64,000 bases of DNA from assembly GCA_021802555.1 (NCBI GenBank), contig JAJZRU010000008.1:1-64000 (forward strand). Direction: 5' to 3'. Position 1 is the stretch's first letter; each line of letters starts with the position of its first letter. The notes under the pieces are model-generated. The model worked only from the letters and a program-made list of their open reading frames with translations. It searched no databases and was not told the origin of the DNA. The translations under genes were made by a program, and so were the position numbers. The DNA comes from Pseudomonadota bacterium (GTDB taxonomy: Bacteria > Pseudomonadota > Gammaproteobacteria > Burkholderiales > Thiobacillaceae). Below, piece after piece: positions 28,440-37,872 of this stretch.

Positions 28440-29978
28440 CTATTTTCCGTCCCGGCCGGGGCCATTCGGGCCGCTCGCAGCGCTTGCGCCGCGGTTGATA
28501 CGCGAACGCACCAGCTCGACTACCTCGCCGGCACGCAGGCCTTCGGCGCCGCCCAGCCATGCGGCGCCGTCTTCGCCCGCCTTGCCGTGCAGCCAGACCG
28601 CGCCCGTCAGCGCTGGCTGCACGGGCAGCCGGGCTAGGCGCGCTGCGATTAGGCCGGTCAGCACATCGCCCATGCCGGGGGCGGCCAGCGCCGGATGGCC
28701 AGACGCATTGACCCAGTAATTTTCCCCTTCAGGAGCGGCGACGATACTGCCCAGTCCTTTGAGCACCGTCCAGGCGTGCAGGCGCCGCGCCAGGGCTCGG
28801 GCGCAGCCCAGGCGGTCGCCCTGCACGGCCTCGGTGTCCGCGCCGAGCAGCCGCGCCGCCTCGCCGGGGTGCGGCGTGATGACCGTGGGTACCGCGCGCT
28901 CCGCGGCCATGTTCATAAGTGCCGGATGGATCGCCAGCAGATTCAATGCGTCCGCATCCAGCACCAGGGGACAGACGCAAGTCAGCGCAGTTTTCAGCAG
29001 CGATTGGGCGCGCCCATCCTGTCCCAGCCCCGGGCCTACGGCCAGCACATCGAGGCCGCTGCCGGCGGCGAGCTCTTCTGCGCTGCGCAGCATGACTTCG
29101 GGCTGGCCGGGATCGATGGCAAGGCGCCCATCCAGCAAACCGGCCGCCACCAGACCGCCGCCCGCCGCCAGCACGGCGCGTGCCGCAAGCAGCGCAGCTC
29201 CCGCCCAGCCCGGTGCGCCGCCGACGATGCCTATGCGCCCATATTTGCCTTTGTGGCTGTCGCGCGCGCGGCGCGGCAGGGCCGGTGCGCCGGTGATGAG
29301 CCGGCCGCGGGGGTAAACCCAGGCCTGCTGCGCCAGGCCCAGCGAAGCAAGATGCAGCGTGCCGCAATGCTCGGGCCCGTCGGCTCCGTAATAACCGGGC
29401 TTGAGACCGAGGAAGGCGAGAGTGTGTTGTGCCGCCACTGCCCTGCCCAGCGCCCTGCCGTTGTCTGCGGATAGTCCACTGGGCAGATCCAGTGCCAGGC
29501 GGGGGCAGGGCAGGGCGTTGATGTGCTCGATCAGCCGCGCGTCCTGGCCGCGTACGGGGCGGGTCAAGCCGACGCCGAACAGCCCGTCCACCGCCAAGGA
29601 CCAAGTCTGCCGTGCGGGAATGTCCGCTTGCACCGCGCCCCCGGCCTGCACATAGGCGAGGCGGGCGGCTGCCGCGTCGGCCGGCAGCCCGGCCGGATCG
29701 GCGCGGCAGACGAGAGTTACGGCGCGGCCCCGGGCATGCAAAAGGCGCGCGGCAACCCAGGCGTCGCCGCCGTTGTTGCCGGGCCCGGCAAGGAACAGCA
29801 CGGGATCTTCATCGGGTATTAAGCTGTCGATCAGTTGCGCGGCGGCGGCCCCCGCGCGCTCCATGAGCGCCAGGCCGGCTGCGGCCGCGCCAAGCTCCAG
29901 GCGCCGAATCTCCGCGGCCAGATAGAGCGGCGGGTCCGGCAGCGCGTCGGGGTCGATCACCTCATCCGTAGCGGACAA
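28440..29978 (-). CDS. nnr: Bifunctional NAD(P)H-hydrate epimerase/dehydratase
   Basis: A 512-aa metabolite-repair enzyme that restores hydrated NAD(P)H. The N-terminal YjeF_N epimerase domain has FLAGPGNNGGDAWVAARLL (about 63-81). The C-terminal carbohydrate-kinase-like dehydratase domain has VGPGLGQDG, VITPHPGEAARLLG and ALAAPGMGDVLTG (about 445-457). It heads the minus-strand run leading into pyrG and is divergent from a small Cys-rich protein gene. Confidence 0.95.
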   Translation of the reverse strand: MSATDEVIDPDALPDPPLYLAAEIRRLELGAAAAGLALMERAGAAAAQLIDSLIPDEDPVLFLAGPGNNGGDAWVAARLLHARGRAVTLVCRADPAGLPADAAAARLAYVQAGGAVQADIPARQTWSLAVDGLFGVGLTRPVRGQDARLIEHINALPCPRLALDLPSGLSADNGRALGRAVAAQHTLAFLGLKPGYYGADGPEHCGTLHLASLGLAQQAWVYPRGRLITGAPALPRRARDSHKGKYGRIGIVGGAPGWAGAALLAARAVLAAGGGLVAAGLLDGRLAIDPGQPEVMLRSAEELAAGSGLDVLAVGPGLGQDGRAQSLLKTALTCVCPLVLDADALNLLAIHPALMNMAAERAVPTVITPHPGEAARLLGADTEAVQGDRLGCARALARRLHAWTVLKGLGSIVAAPEGENYWVNASGHPALAAPGMGDVLTGLIAARLARLPVQPALTGAVWLHGKAGEDGAAWLGGAEGLRAGEVVELVRSRINRGASAASGPNGPGRDGK

Positions 29979-30034
29979 ATGGGGCTCCAGGTTCTACAAT
30001 GAAAACATTCGTAAGCATATCCTGGGAGCTTGCT

Positions 30035-30247
30035 ATGAAAGATATCGTCCACGTCTCTCCCGCCGGCGGCCGCGTGCTGGATTGCACTGCCGACGATGCT
30101 TGCGAACCTGTGGCCTGCGAAATCTGTCTGCGGGAACTCCCCGAGAGTGTGCTCACCTCGGACGAGGCAGCCGATTACGTGCAGTATTTCTTCGGGCTCG
30201 AATGCCTGGAACTTTGGCGCAGGCGTGCAGGCAAGTCTTCGGCCTGA
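30035..30247 (+). CDS. Small Cys-containing protein, DUF3330-like
   Basis: A 70-aa protein with ACEICLRELPESVLTSDEA followed by DYVQYFFGLECLELW. This resembles DUF3330 proteins, small putative zinc-finger proteins often found beside mercury-resistance genes. Those usually have HFCGLxC where this one has YFFGLEC, so one expected zinc ligand is replaced by Phe. The ATG at 30035 was chosen over 29999 because GGGAG lies six bases before it. TACAAT at 29995-30000 is a possible -10 box. Function unknown. Confidence 0.72.
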   Translation: MKDIVHVSPAGGRVLDCTADDACEPVACEICLRELPESVLTSDEAADYVQYFFGLECLELWRRRAGKSSA

Positions 30248-30265
30248 AGGCCGCGCACGGCCGGC

Positions 30266-32386
30266 TCATGTCGTGAGGCGGCGGTAGATGTCGGCGACCT
30301 TGAGGGGCAGTTTCTTCACATCGTCGATTTCCACCCAGTTCGCGTGGCCGTACATGTGGGGCAGATATTCCTTTGCCTCGCGGTCGATGGTGATGCAATA
30401 AGGGTGGATGCCGCTGCGCCGGGCCTCGAACAGGGCCTGGCGGGTGTCCTCGATGCCGTATGCGCCGCGGTAGGCGTCGAAATAGTCGTCCGGCTTGCCG
30501 TCCGACAGCGTGATCAGCAGCTTGGTCTTGGCATCGATTTCGTTCAGCAGCTTGGCGAGATGGCGGATGGCCGTGCCCATGCGCGTGTAGTCCTGGGGGG
30601 CGATGCCCGCGATGCGCGCGCGGGTGGCGGCGTCGTAGCCCTGCTCGAAGGTCTTGATGCGGTAGATTTCGCAGCGCTTGCGGGTTTGGCCGGAGAAGCC
30701 GTAGATGGCGTAGCGGTCGCCCAGGGCTTCCAGGGATTCGCACAGCATGACGAGGGCCTCGCGCTCGGCGTCGTTGATCCAGCCGCGCGTCGAGCCGCTC
30801 ATGTCCACCATGAACATCACTGCCATGCTGCGATCTGCGCGGTGCATGTGCATGAAAAGCTGGTCGCTCATTTCGCGCCCGTCCCTGGCCTCGGCAAGCG
30901 CCTCGACCAGCGCGTCGACATCGACGTCGTCGCCCTGCATCTGCCGCTTCAGCAACCGGCTTTCGTCGCGCATGGCCTCGAAGGTGCGGCGCAGATGCTT
31001 GACCAGGCCCCGGTATTTCCCGGCCACGCCATCAACGTATGCGGCGTCGCCGGGTTTGAGGTCAATCTCGCGCAGGACGCACCAGTTTTTGCGGTAATGC
31101 TGCCGGGCATGGTCCCATTCGGGATAGAGGTGGGCGCCCTCCTCGTGGTAGGTGCCTTGCCAGACGTCGTCGGGGTTCTTTTCCTTTTTTTCGTAGAGCG
31201 CCGGATCGTATTCGCCGTCGCCGGCCGCCGTGAGCATCTCGGGAGGGATTTCGCCCCAGTCGAGCGAGATCGAGGTCAAGAGCTGCTTCACGTCTTCGGG
31301 CGGCGCGATGGGCTGGTCGTCCAGCGTGAGTTCCCAGCCCTGGCCTTCCTGCCGCGCCTTGAATTGCGCCTGCTCCTTGATCGTATCCTCAGGCGGGCGC
31401 TGAGCTTCGGCGCTTTCCCTGTGCTCTTCGGCGAGTTGCGCGAGCTTCACGCGCAGCAGCATTTTTTCCCGCGCGGCGCGCGCATTGCGCATCTCGGTGA
31501 TTGCCTGGGGATGAAGTGCGGCGTGATAGACGCGCCGTGCAGGCGGGTCGAGCGGATAGGCGTCGTGCAGCAAGGCGAGCACGGATTCCGGCGCCGCGGG
31601 GCGAGCCGCCAACGCCCGCGCCATGGCCTGCCAATCCGGCGGCAGGGCGGCGTCGCCATGGCGCGCCGACAAGGCCTGCATGTCGCGCCACAGGCCGGGC
31701 AATTCGCGCGCCAGGCAAATTTCCAGGCGCAGGCCGTCGAGGGCCTGGAAGGCCGCCAACGCGCGCGCGGGATCGGCGAACCCGGCAAATACGGCATCGA
31801 AATCCGTGCGGCAGCTGCCGAAGCGCGTCTGCGCCCACATGAACGCCACCTGCGCCTTGCACAGGAGAAAGTTGTCCGCCTCGCTTGCCATGCTGGCGGT
31901 GACGTTGGGCAGGAAGAGCTTTTCGCTGTCGGTGTACACCTGCTCGCCGGGCTTCAATTCCAGCCGCCGCCCCGAGAGGCCGCAGAGAAAATTCGCCAGC
32001 ACGGTCTTCACTTCATCGAAAAACGCTCCGGCGGCATGAGCATGCGCATGGGCGAGAAAGTCGTCGACCTTGAGCAGCACTTCGAGGGCCGGATGCAGGC
32101 CACGGCTGTCGTAGGTGTCCATGGCATGCACGGCCCAGGCTTCGATCACGCGGCGGTCCAGGCGGTCCAGGGCCTCCACCACGCGGCGGGTGAATTCGTA
32201 GCTGACTTGTATGTTGGTGCTGGCGATGCGCTCGACCCAGCCGAGGATGAAGTCCTGGGTGTCGCGCTCCAAGGGTGCGAGAATATCGACCAGGTGATCG
32301 ACCTTGTGGAAAGTAAATTCCACATCGAAGGCCGTTTCCAGGCGCCGGGCAAGCGCCTCGCTCGTATGGGGCGGACTAATCGCCAA
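30266..32386 (-). CDS. cbbO: CbbO/NorD-type VWA domain protein
   Basis: A 706-aa protein with a helical N-terminal region and a C-terminal von Willebrand A domain (about 510-700). The MIDAS metal site is intact (VDMSGST, then TRMGTAIRH and LSDGKPDD). CbbO pairs with the AAA+ protein CbbQ as a RuBisCO activase in chemoautotrophs; NorD/NirO relatives act on nitric oxide reductase or nitrite reductase. The start is TTG at 32386, preceded by GGAAG and overlapping the 80-aa gene by 11 bases. RuBisCO is not in the window, so the client is inferred. Confidence 0.85.
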   Translation of the reverse strand: MAISPPHTSEALARRLETAFDVEFTFHKVDHLVDILAPLERDTQDFILGWVERIASTNIQVSYEFTRRVVEALDRLDRRVIEAWAVHAMDTYDSRGLHPALEVLLKVDDFLAHAHAHAAGAFFDEVKTVLANFLCGLSGRRLELKPGEQVYTDSEKLFLPNVTASMASEADNFLLCKAQVAFMWAQTRFGSCRTDFDAVFAGFADPARALAAFQALDGLRLEICLARELPGLWRDMQALSARHGDAALPPDWQAMARALAARPAAPESVLALLHDAYPLDPPARRVYHAALHPQAITEMRNARAAREKMLLRVKLAQLAEEHRESAEAQRPPEDTIKEQAQFKARQEGQGWELTLDDQPIAPPEDVKQLLTSISLDWGEIPPEMLTAAGDGEYDPALYEKKEKNPDDVWQGTYHEEGAHLYPEWDHARQHYRKNWCVLREIDLKPGDAAYVDGVAGKYRGLVKHLRRTFEAMRDESRLLKRQMQGDDVDVDALVEALAEARDGREMSDQLFMHMHRADRSMAVMFMVDMSGSTRGWINDAEREALVMLCESLEALGDRYAIYGFSGQTRKRCEIYRIKTFEQGYDAATRARIAGIAPQDYTRMGTAIRHLAKLLNEIDAKTKLLITLSDGKPDDYFDAYRGAYGIEDTRQALFEARRSGIHPYCITIDREAKEYLPHMYGHANWVEIDDVKKLPLKVADIYRRLTT

Positions 32387-32618
32387 TGCGCTTCCAGTCG
32401 TTTTCCACCAGGCGTACTTCGTGCCGCACCCAGCGCAGGAATTCCGTCAGCGACAGGGTGCCGCTCTGGCGGCGCGCGACCCCGGCCACGCCCTTGAATA
32501 TCACCACGGTGGCGGCATCCGCACTGTCCGCTTCGACGGCGATGACCAGGCGCACACCCCAATTGCGCCCATAGGCGCCGTTGCTGTAGTAGCGGCCGGC
32601 CAGGATATCGATGGCCAT
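32376..32618 (-). CDS. Uncharacterised 80-aa protein between cbbQ and cbbO
   Basis: A small protein starting [23 protein letters not shown] with a predicted beta-rich core (LVIAVEADSADAATVVIFKGVAGV) and a helical end. I do not recognise a domain. The start shares one base with the cbbQ stop (TGATG) and the end overlaps the TTG start of cbbO, so it is tightly embedded in the operon. This placement argues that it is real and linked to the Q/O complex; the role is unknown. Confidence 0.75.
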   Translation of the reverse strand: MAIDILAGRYYSNGAYGRNWGVRLVIAVEADSADAATVVIFKGVAGVARRQSGTLSLTEFLRWVRHEVRLVENDWKRIGD

Positions 32619-33430
32619 CAGAACAGCGCGGCGATGAGTTCGTTGACCGCCGCGACCATGTCGTCGTCATCGGTGAGTGCCCGCGACACCGCCCCCTGGC
32701 AGGCGGCGCGGGCATCGATCCCCCGCGCGATGAGTTTGCCGGCATGCACCAGCAAGCGCGTGGAAGCGCCTTCTTCCAGACCGTTGCCCTTGAGGTTGCG
32801 GGTCATTTCCGCCAGCTTCAAGAGCTTGGCAGCAGCAGCCTCATCAAGTCCGGTTTCGTGGCGGATGATTTTCGCTTCGAGTTCGGGTCTGGGGTAATCG
32901 AAGGACAAAGCGACGAAGCGCTGGCGTGTGGACTGTTTGAGTTCCTTGAGCACGCTTTGATAGCCTGGGTTATAGGAGATGGCGAGGCAGAATTCGCGCG
33001 GCGCCTGAAGCAGCTGGCCGAGCTTCTCGATGGGCATCATGCGGCGATCGTCGGCCAGCGGGTGGATCACCACCATGGTGTCCTTGCGCGCCTCGACGAT
33101 TTCATCCAGATAGCAGATGCCGCCGGCGCGCACGGCGCGGGTGAGGGGGCCGTCCACCCATATCGTTTCACCGCCCTTGACCAGATAGCGCCCGACCAGA
33201 TCGGAAGTGGTGAGGTCGTCGTGGCAGGAAACCGTGATGAGGGGGCGCTTGAGGCGCCAGGCCATGTACTCCATGAAGCGGGTCTTCCCGCAGCCGGTCG
33301 GCCCCTTCAGCAGTATGGGCAGACCGTTGGCATAGGCGGCCTCGAAGAGATCGATCTCATCGCCGACGCGCTCATAGTAGGGTTCACGGGTGATGAGATG
33401 GGATTCCGGGCTAGACCTGGTGCTGTCCAC
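32618..33430 (-). CDS. cbbQ: CbbQ/NirQ/NorQ-family AAA+ ATPase
   Basis: A 270-aa MoxR-class ATPase: Walker [17 protein letters not shown] (about 43-58), Walker B region [15 protein letters not shown] (about 108-122) and a CbbQ-type C-terminal domain. It uses ATP hydrolysis with its VWA partner to remodel a client metalloenzyme or RuBisCO. It is first in a three-gene operon with the 80-aa protein and cbbO. CbbQ versus NorQ cannot be decided by eye; the autotrophic sulfur-oxidation context favours CbbQ. Confidence 0.87.
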   Translation of the reverse strand: MDSTRSSPESHLITREPYYERVGDEIDLFEAAYANGLPILLKGPTGCGKTRFMEYMAWRLKRPLITVSCHDDLTTSDLVGRYLVKGGETIWVDGPLTRAVRAGGICYLDEIVEARKDTMVVIHPLADDRRMMPIEKLGQLLQAPREFCLAISYNPGYQSVLKELKQSTRQRFVALSFDYPRPELEAKIIRHETGLDEAAAAKLLKLAEMTRNLKGNGLEEGASTRLLVHAGKLIARGIDARAACQGAVSRALTDDDDMVAAVNELIAALF

Positions 33431-33556
33431 GAAGCTTGCTTCCTGCGGGGCGGGTAGACGAACGGGGCGTGCCGCCCATTGTACCGCCGCCGCACCCTTG
33501 CAAATCCGTGCTGCAAGCAGGGTTGTTGGGACGCGCGCGGCGGGCGGACACGGAGA

Positions 33557-34003
33557 TCAGAAGCAGTCCAGGCGATTTTTCTCCGCTTGCAATTGGCGCA
33601 GCTTGTTGTCCCAATCGGTCTCCTGCTTCGCAGTGTAGCCATGGCGGCGGGCGGCATCCATCTGGTCCATGATGCGGCCCATCCGGTCCCTGAGCTTGGC
33701 GCATTTCTTGTTGTTGCTCTCCTGCGGATGCGCCGCGCGCGCGGGCTTCTCTTTCTTCCTGGTTCCCGGGCGGTTTTCCGCAGCGCTGTCCGCGATGGAG
33801 GCTTTTTCCGCCGCCGCGGATGCCGGCTTCCCGCGCTGCACCGGGAGGGGCGGCGGAGGCGGGATGACCTTGGTTTCCGTCAGACCCATTTTTGCGCAGG
33901 GCAAATTGGTATAGGTCACCTTGCCGGCCTGATCCGTGCATTTGAACAGATCGGCCTGGGCGGCGAGGGGGGCGAGCATGCAAAGCAAGACGAGCAGGCG
34001 CAT
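33557..34003 (-). CDS. DUF4124 domain exported protein
   Basis: A 148-aa protein. A signal peptide (MRLLVLLCMLAPLAAQA) precedes a DUF4124-type segment (ADLFKCTDQAGKVTYTNLPC, about 16-35). A proline-rich linker and a basic, probably helical C-terminus ending in Cys-Phe follow. The role is unknown; the domain is common in betaproteobacterial periplasmic proteins. The start at 34003 gives the signal peptide directly; a longer frame upstream lacks one. Confidence 0.78.
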   Translation of the reverse strand: MRLLVLLCMLAPLAAQADLFKCTDQAGKVTYTNLPCAKMGLTETKVIPPPPPLPVQRGKPASAAAEKASIADSAAENRPGTRKKEKPARAAHPQESNNKKCAKLRDRMGRIMDQMDAARRHGYTAKQETDWDNKLRQLQAEKNRLDCF

Positions 34004-34110
34004 GGTGTTTTCTCGGCAGTTGGCGAAGGCGGGCGTCATGAGGAGCGCAAGCGCCCCAGGTGTTGCGGAAGCCTCCCGGGCAAGCGCTGCGGAAGCGGCG
34101 CGTGCCGCGA

Positions 34111-35043
34111 TCATGAGTCGGAAAATTTGTATTTGTCGTATTTTTCCTCTTCCGGGATCGGCTGCACGAATTCCTCGGTGGGCAGCTTCTCGACGATCCT
34201 GTCCAGTTCGGCCTCGCGCTCCTTCTTGCGCGCAAGGCGCCGCTCCATGGCGTCCGGACGCATGGCGATGCTCATTTCGTTGAACAGCACCTGGCGGATG
34301 AGGCGAAAGCCGAAATTCATCAATTCGAGGTCGTCGGCCCACTTGGCTTGTTCTTCTGCAGGGATGTCGTAAACATCCTGGAAGGAAGGAGAGCCGACGA
34401 ATTCGCGAAATTGGTCGACGTCGTAGCAGGCCATGAAAAACAGCTGCAGGCTGCGCTGCGACGGGTTGCCGACGGTGGGGCCGGCGGATTTCTTCTTGAG
34501 AATAAGTTGACGCCAGGCGCGGCCGTGGCGGTCATAGTCGTCGAGGCCCTGCTCGTTGCGGTAGTCGTCCACCGTCAGCGAGCGGGGCTCGAAATGCCCC
34601 TTGCAGTGGGATTCCTGCACCAAGGCATATTGAGCGCGGTCGGTGAATTCGTCGGCACGGCGCAGCGACAGCAGGGCGATGGGATAGTAGCGGCATGCCG
34701 TAGGCCGGTCTTCGTAGACGCTGCAGCCTTCGGGGCGCATGAACTGGCAAGCCGTGCTTCCCTCGATGGGCTTGAACTTCACGCCGGCGATATCGTTGCG
34801 TCCGAATTCGAAAGGATAGGTGTATTGCTTGAGGAATTCGGTGGAGGTCAGCCCCAGGCGCTTCTTCAAGCGGATGATGTCATAGGGGGTGAGCATGATG
34901 TCGATGTTGGAGCAGCAGGCATTCCAGCATTCGATGCCTTTGCGACATTGGAACCGGATGATCTTGTCGCTTTCGAAACTGGCCGGCAGCACCGGACTGG
35001 GCGTGAAAGGGGATTCGGAAATATCGATTTTGTCGCTGCTCAT
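34111..35043 (-). CDS. YkgJ-family cysteine cluster protein
   Basis: A protein of about 310 aa. The N-terminal half carries FQCRKGIECWNACCSNIDI and, further on, CQFMRPEGCSVYEDRPTACRYYP, the cysteine pattern of the YkgJ/zinc- or iron-chelating family. A glutamate/lysine-rich tail ends the protein. The start at 35043 (MSSDKID) was preferred over one 14 codons upstream. It lies downstream of aprA beyond a strong terminator, so it is probably transcribed separately. A role in Fe-S or metal handling is inferred. Confidence 0.8.
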   Translation of the reverse strand: MSSDKIDISESPFTPSPVLPASFESDKIIRFQCRKGIECWNACCSNIDIMLTPYDIIRLKKRLGLTSTEFLKQYTYPFEFGRNDIAGVKFKPIEGSTACQFMRPEGCSVYEDRPTACRYYPIALLSLRRADEFTDRAQYALVQESHCKGHFEPRSLTVDDYRNEQGLDDYDRHGRAWRQLILKKKSAGPTVGNPSQRSLQLFFMACYDVDQFREFVGSPSFQDVYDIPAEEQAKWADDLELMNFGFRLIRQVLFNEMSIAMRPDAMERRLARKKEREAELDRIVEKLPTEEFVQPIPEEEKYDKYKFSDS

Positions 35044-35135
35044 GATGACGCTCTCAACTGCGGACTTGCCTGGAGCCGCCAAGTTTACCCTTTATACCGG
35101 GGTTTTCGTAACAGCCCGGCGGGGGCGCACCAAAA

Positions 35136-35167
35136 CAAAACCGGACGCCTTGCGGCGTCCGGTTTTG
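35136..35167 (-). terminator. Strong intrinsic terminator after aprA
   Basis: A perfect 14-bp inverted repeat with a four-base loop: CAAAACCGGACGCC at 35136-35149 and GGCGTCCGGTTTTG at 35154-35167. The stem has a GC-rich core and A/T-run ends on both strands, so it can work in either direction. It begins 21 bases after the aprA stop codon and closes the sat-aprB-aprA operon. Confidence 0.93.
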
Positions 35168-35188
35168 CATCGCTGCACGGTCAACTGC

Positions 35189-37210
35189 TTAGTGGGCAGC
35201 CGGCTTGAACAGCTTGGACTTGTCGACCAGGTCGTAGTGCTTGCGCTTGAAGCAGTTCCACTTCTTGGTGTCCTTGTCGTAGACGGAGTTGACGAAGCAC
35301 TTCCAGTTCTGCTCATCCACGAAGTTCTTGTCCATGCGGTAGTAGAAGCCGGGATAGCGCGACTCCTGCCGGAACAGGATATGCTGCAAGTGGGCTTCCG
35401 CCGTGAGGATGCGGTGGTAGTTCTCCCAGGCGCGCAGCAGTTCGTGCAGATCCTTGGCGCGCATCTTCATGGCGTCTTCCTTCAGCATGTCCAGCTTTTC
35501 CTGCGCCACTTGGAGCATCTTCTCGTTCGTGGTGTAGTAGGTGGCCACGCCCGCAACGTACTCGTCCATGATCTTCTGCAGACGGAACTGCAGCATCTTG
35601 GGCGTGATGTAGTTTGGGTTGACGTCGATGGCGGTGGTGTAGTCCTTGAACTCCAGGAAGGTGCGCACCGGCTTGTAGATTTCCTCCACCAGGGTGGCGG
35701 TATCGGTGTCCAGCTCGGGCTTCATGTCCTTGTTGTCCACGCAGTACTTCACCATCGCCTTGGCGGCCATGCGGCCTTCGGCATGGGAGCCGGAAGAGAA
35801 TTTGTGGCCGGAAGCGCCCACGCCGTCGCCGGCGGTGAACAGGCCCTTCACCGTGGTCATGCCGCGGTAGCCCCAGTTCCAGCCTTGCGGCAGGTACGCC
35901 GGGATCTTGTCCTTCTCGGCATGATCTTCGGTGGTGGGAGCGCCCACGTCGGTCGGGCCGGAGGTCCAGATGCCGCAGCAGCCGGAGTGGCTACCCAAAA
36001 GATACGGCTCGGTCGGCATCAGCTCGGAGTTCTTCTTCTCAGGCTCGACGTTCTCGCCCACCCAAATGCCGCACTGGCCGACGCACATGTCGAGGAAGTC
36101 TTCCCAGGCTTCGGCTTCGAGGTGCTTCACTTCGCGCGGGGACAGGGTTTCCTTCAGCTTGGCCAGCGCGGTCACGGTGTCCATGTAAATCGGGCCGCGG
36201 CCTTCCTTCATCTCTTTCAGCATGAGGTGGTTGCGCAGGCAGGAAGCGGGAACGGCAGCCTGGCCATAGGGCGGGTAGTCGTTCAGCATTTCCTTGTTCT
36301 TCTGCATGTAGACTTCGCCGTTGGAGTTGACGGCCTGGGCCTTGAACAGCAGGAACCAGGCGCCGACCGGGCCGTAGCCGTCCTTGAAGCGGGCGGGCAC
36401 GAAGCGGTTTTCCATCATGGTCAGCTCGGCGCCGGCTTCGGCAGCCATGGCGTAGGTGGAGCCGGCGTTCCACACCGGATACCAGGCGCGGCCGGTGCCT
36501 TCGCCCACGGAGCGCGGACGGAAGATGTTCACGCAGCCGCCGGCGGCCAGCAGGATGGTCTTGGCCTTGTACACGTAGAGCTTGTGTTCGCGGGTGGAGA
36601 AGCCGACGGCACCGGCGATGCGGTTCTTGTCGTTCTTGTCGTTGACCAGCTTGACGATGAAGATGCGCTCCTCGATGCGGTCCATGCCCAGGGCTTTCTT
36701 GGCAGCCTCGGCAACGATCCACTTGTAGGATTCGCCGTTGATCATGATCTGCCACTTGCCTGAACGCACGGGCTTGCCGCCGTCCTTCAGCGCGGGCAGG
36801 CCCTTGGAGCCGTCGTGGCGCTCGCCGTTCTCGTCGGTCTTCCAAATCGGCAGGCCCCATTCCTCGAACAGGTGCACGGAGTCGTCGACGTGGCGGCCCA
36901 GATCGTAGGCCAGGTCGTCGCGGGTGATGCCCATCAGGTCGTTGGAGACCATGCGGGCATAGTCGGCGGGATCCTGCTCGGTGCCGATGTAGGTGTTGAT
37001 GGCGGACAGGCCCTGGGCCACGGCGCCGGAACGGTCCATGGCCGCCTTGTCGACCAGCCTGATCTTCAGGTTGACGCCGGACTCGGCAGCCGCCGCATCG
37101 GCCCAACGGATCACTTCATACGCGGCACCGCAGTTGGCCATGCCGCCGCCGATCAGAAGAATGTCTACTTCTTCCTCGACGATTTCTGGGTTTCCAAATT
37201 CACCAGCCAT
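35189..37210 (-). CDS. aprA: Adenylylsulfate reductase alpha subunit
   Basis: A 673-aa FAD subunit of dissimilatory APS reductase, which in sulfur oxidisers runs in the direction sulfite plus AMP to APS. The N-terminus has the FAD Rossmann motif ILLIGGGMANCGAAYE (about 18-33), then KAAMDRSGAVAQGLSAINTY, and LLAAGGCVNIFRPRS and WAPxxTY-like segments further on. GAAAGAGG precedes the ATG. It follows aprB after 27 bases and ends before a strong terminator. Confidence 0.97.
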   Translation of the reverse strand: MAGEFGNPEIVEEEVDILLIGGGMANCGAAYEVIRWADAAAAESGVNLKIRLVDKAAMDRSGAVAQGLSAINTYIGTEQDPADYARMVSNDLMGITRDDLAYDLGRHVDDSVHLFEEWGLPIWKTDENGERHDGSKGLPALKDGGKPVRSGKWQIMINGESYKWIVAEAAKKALGMDRIEERIFIVKLVNDKNDKNRIAGAVGFSTREHKLYVYKAKTILLAAGGCVNIFRPRSVGEGTGRAWYPVWNAGSTYAMAAEAGAELTMMENRFVPARFKDGYGPVGAWFLLFKAQAVNSNGEVYMQKNKEMLNDYPPYGQAAVPASCLRNHLMLKEMKEGRGPIYMDTVTALAKLKETLSPREVKHLEAEAWEDFLDMCVGQCGIWVGENVEPEKKNSELMPTEPYLLGSHSGCCGIWTSGPTDVGAPTTEDHAEKDKIPAYLPQGWNWGYRGMTTVKGLFTAGDGVGASGHKFSSGSHAEGRMAAKAMVKYCVDNKDMKPELDTDTATLVEEIYKPVRTFLEFKDYTTAIDVNPNYITPKMLQFRLQKIMDEYVAGVATYYTTNEKMLQVAQEKLDMLKEDAMKMRAKDLHELLRAWENYHRILTAEAHLQHILFRQESRYPGFYYRMDKNFVDEQNWKCFVNSVYDKDTKKWNCFKRKHYDLVDKSKLFKPAAH

Positions 37211-37237
37211 TTCTATGCCTCTTTCTCTTAAATCGGA

Positions 37238-37723
37238 TTATTTGCGGATCAGCTCAGCAGGGTTGCCGGCACGATAGCCCTTGGTGACGCCGCCGTCGGC
37301 CGAACCGGTGAAGAAACCGGTCGCGGCGATGTTGGCCATGGCGGCCTTGGGCTTGCCGCCGTAGGGGTCGATGGAGCCCTCGGGGGTGGTGCGGATGGGG
37401 AACTTGAAGCGCTTGAGCGTGCCGTTGCGGAACTTGATGGTCCACATGATGGAATCGGTGCCGCGCAGGGGCTGCACGGAGCCGCCCAGGGGCACGATGT
37501 CCGCATAGTGGCGGGCCTCGATGGCCTGCTGCGGGCAGATCTTCACGCAGGAATAGCACTCCCAGCACTGCTCGGGCTCCTGGTTGAAGGCGCGCATGGC
37601 ATGTCCGGTTTCGGAACCGTCCTTGTCCAGCTTCATCAGGTCGTGCGGGCAGATGTACATGCAGGCCGTTTTATCCTGGCCCTTGCATCCGTCGCACTTG
37701 TCGGTACGAACATAGGTAGGCAT
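37238..37723 (-). CDS. aprB: Adenylylsulfate reductase beta subunit
   Basis: A 161-aa iron-sulfur subunit that passes electrons between AprA and the membrane. Two [4Fe-4S] motifs are visible: CDGCKGQDKTACMYICP (about residues 10-26) and CWECYSCVKICP (about 48-59). The C-terminal tail, which wraps around AprA in known structures, is present. GGAG lies ten bases before the ATG. It is the second gene of sat-aprB-aprA. Confidence 0.97.
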   Translation of the reverse strand: MPTYVRTDKCDGCKGQDKTACMYICPHDLMKLDKDGSETGHAMRAFNQEPEQCWECYSCVKICPQQAIEARHYADIVPLGGSVQPLRGTDSIMWTIKFRNGTLKRFKFPIRTTPEGSIDPYGGKPKAAMANIAATGFFTGSADGGVTKGYRAGNPAELIRK

Positions 37724-37872
37724 GACTAAAGTCTCCAGTTAGCTAACTCCGCGAATCGGCGCGGTCCGATGAGACACTGAACCAACCTTGGCCGGGGCGT
37801 TTCGCGATTCCGCTTCCGGCGGCCCAGAGCTTCAATTCCTCGCTTGCGGCCCGCGTGCAGCATGCCGCGACA

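Noticed and set aside
30344-32497. 717-codon plus-strand frame opposite cbbO
   Set aside because: No ribosome binding site and no recognisable domain; cbbO has an intact VWA metal site.
30266-33430. RuBisCO genes expected next to cbbQO
   Set aside because: No cbbL, cbbS or cbbM sequence is present in the window.
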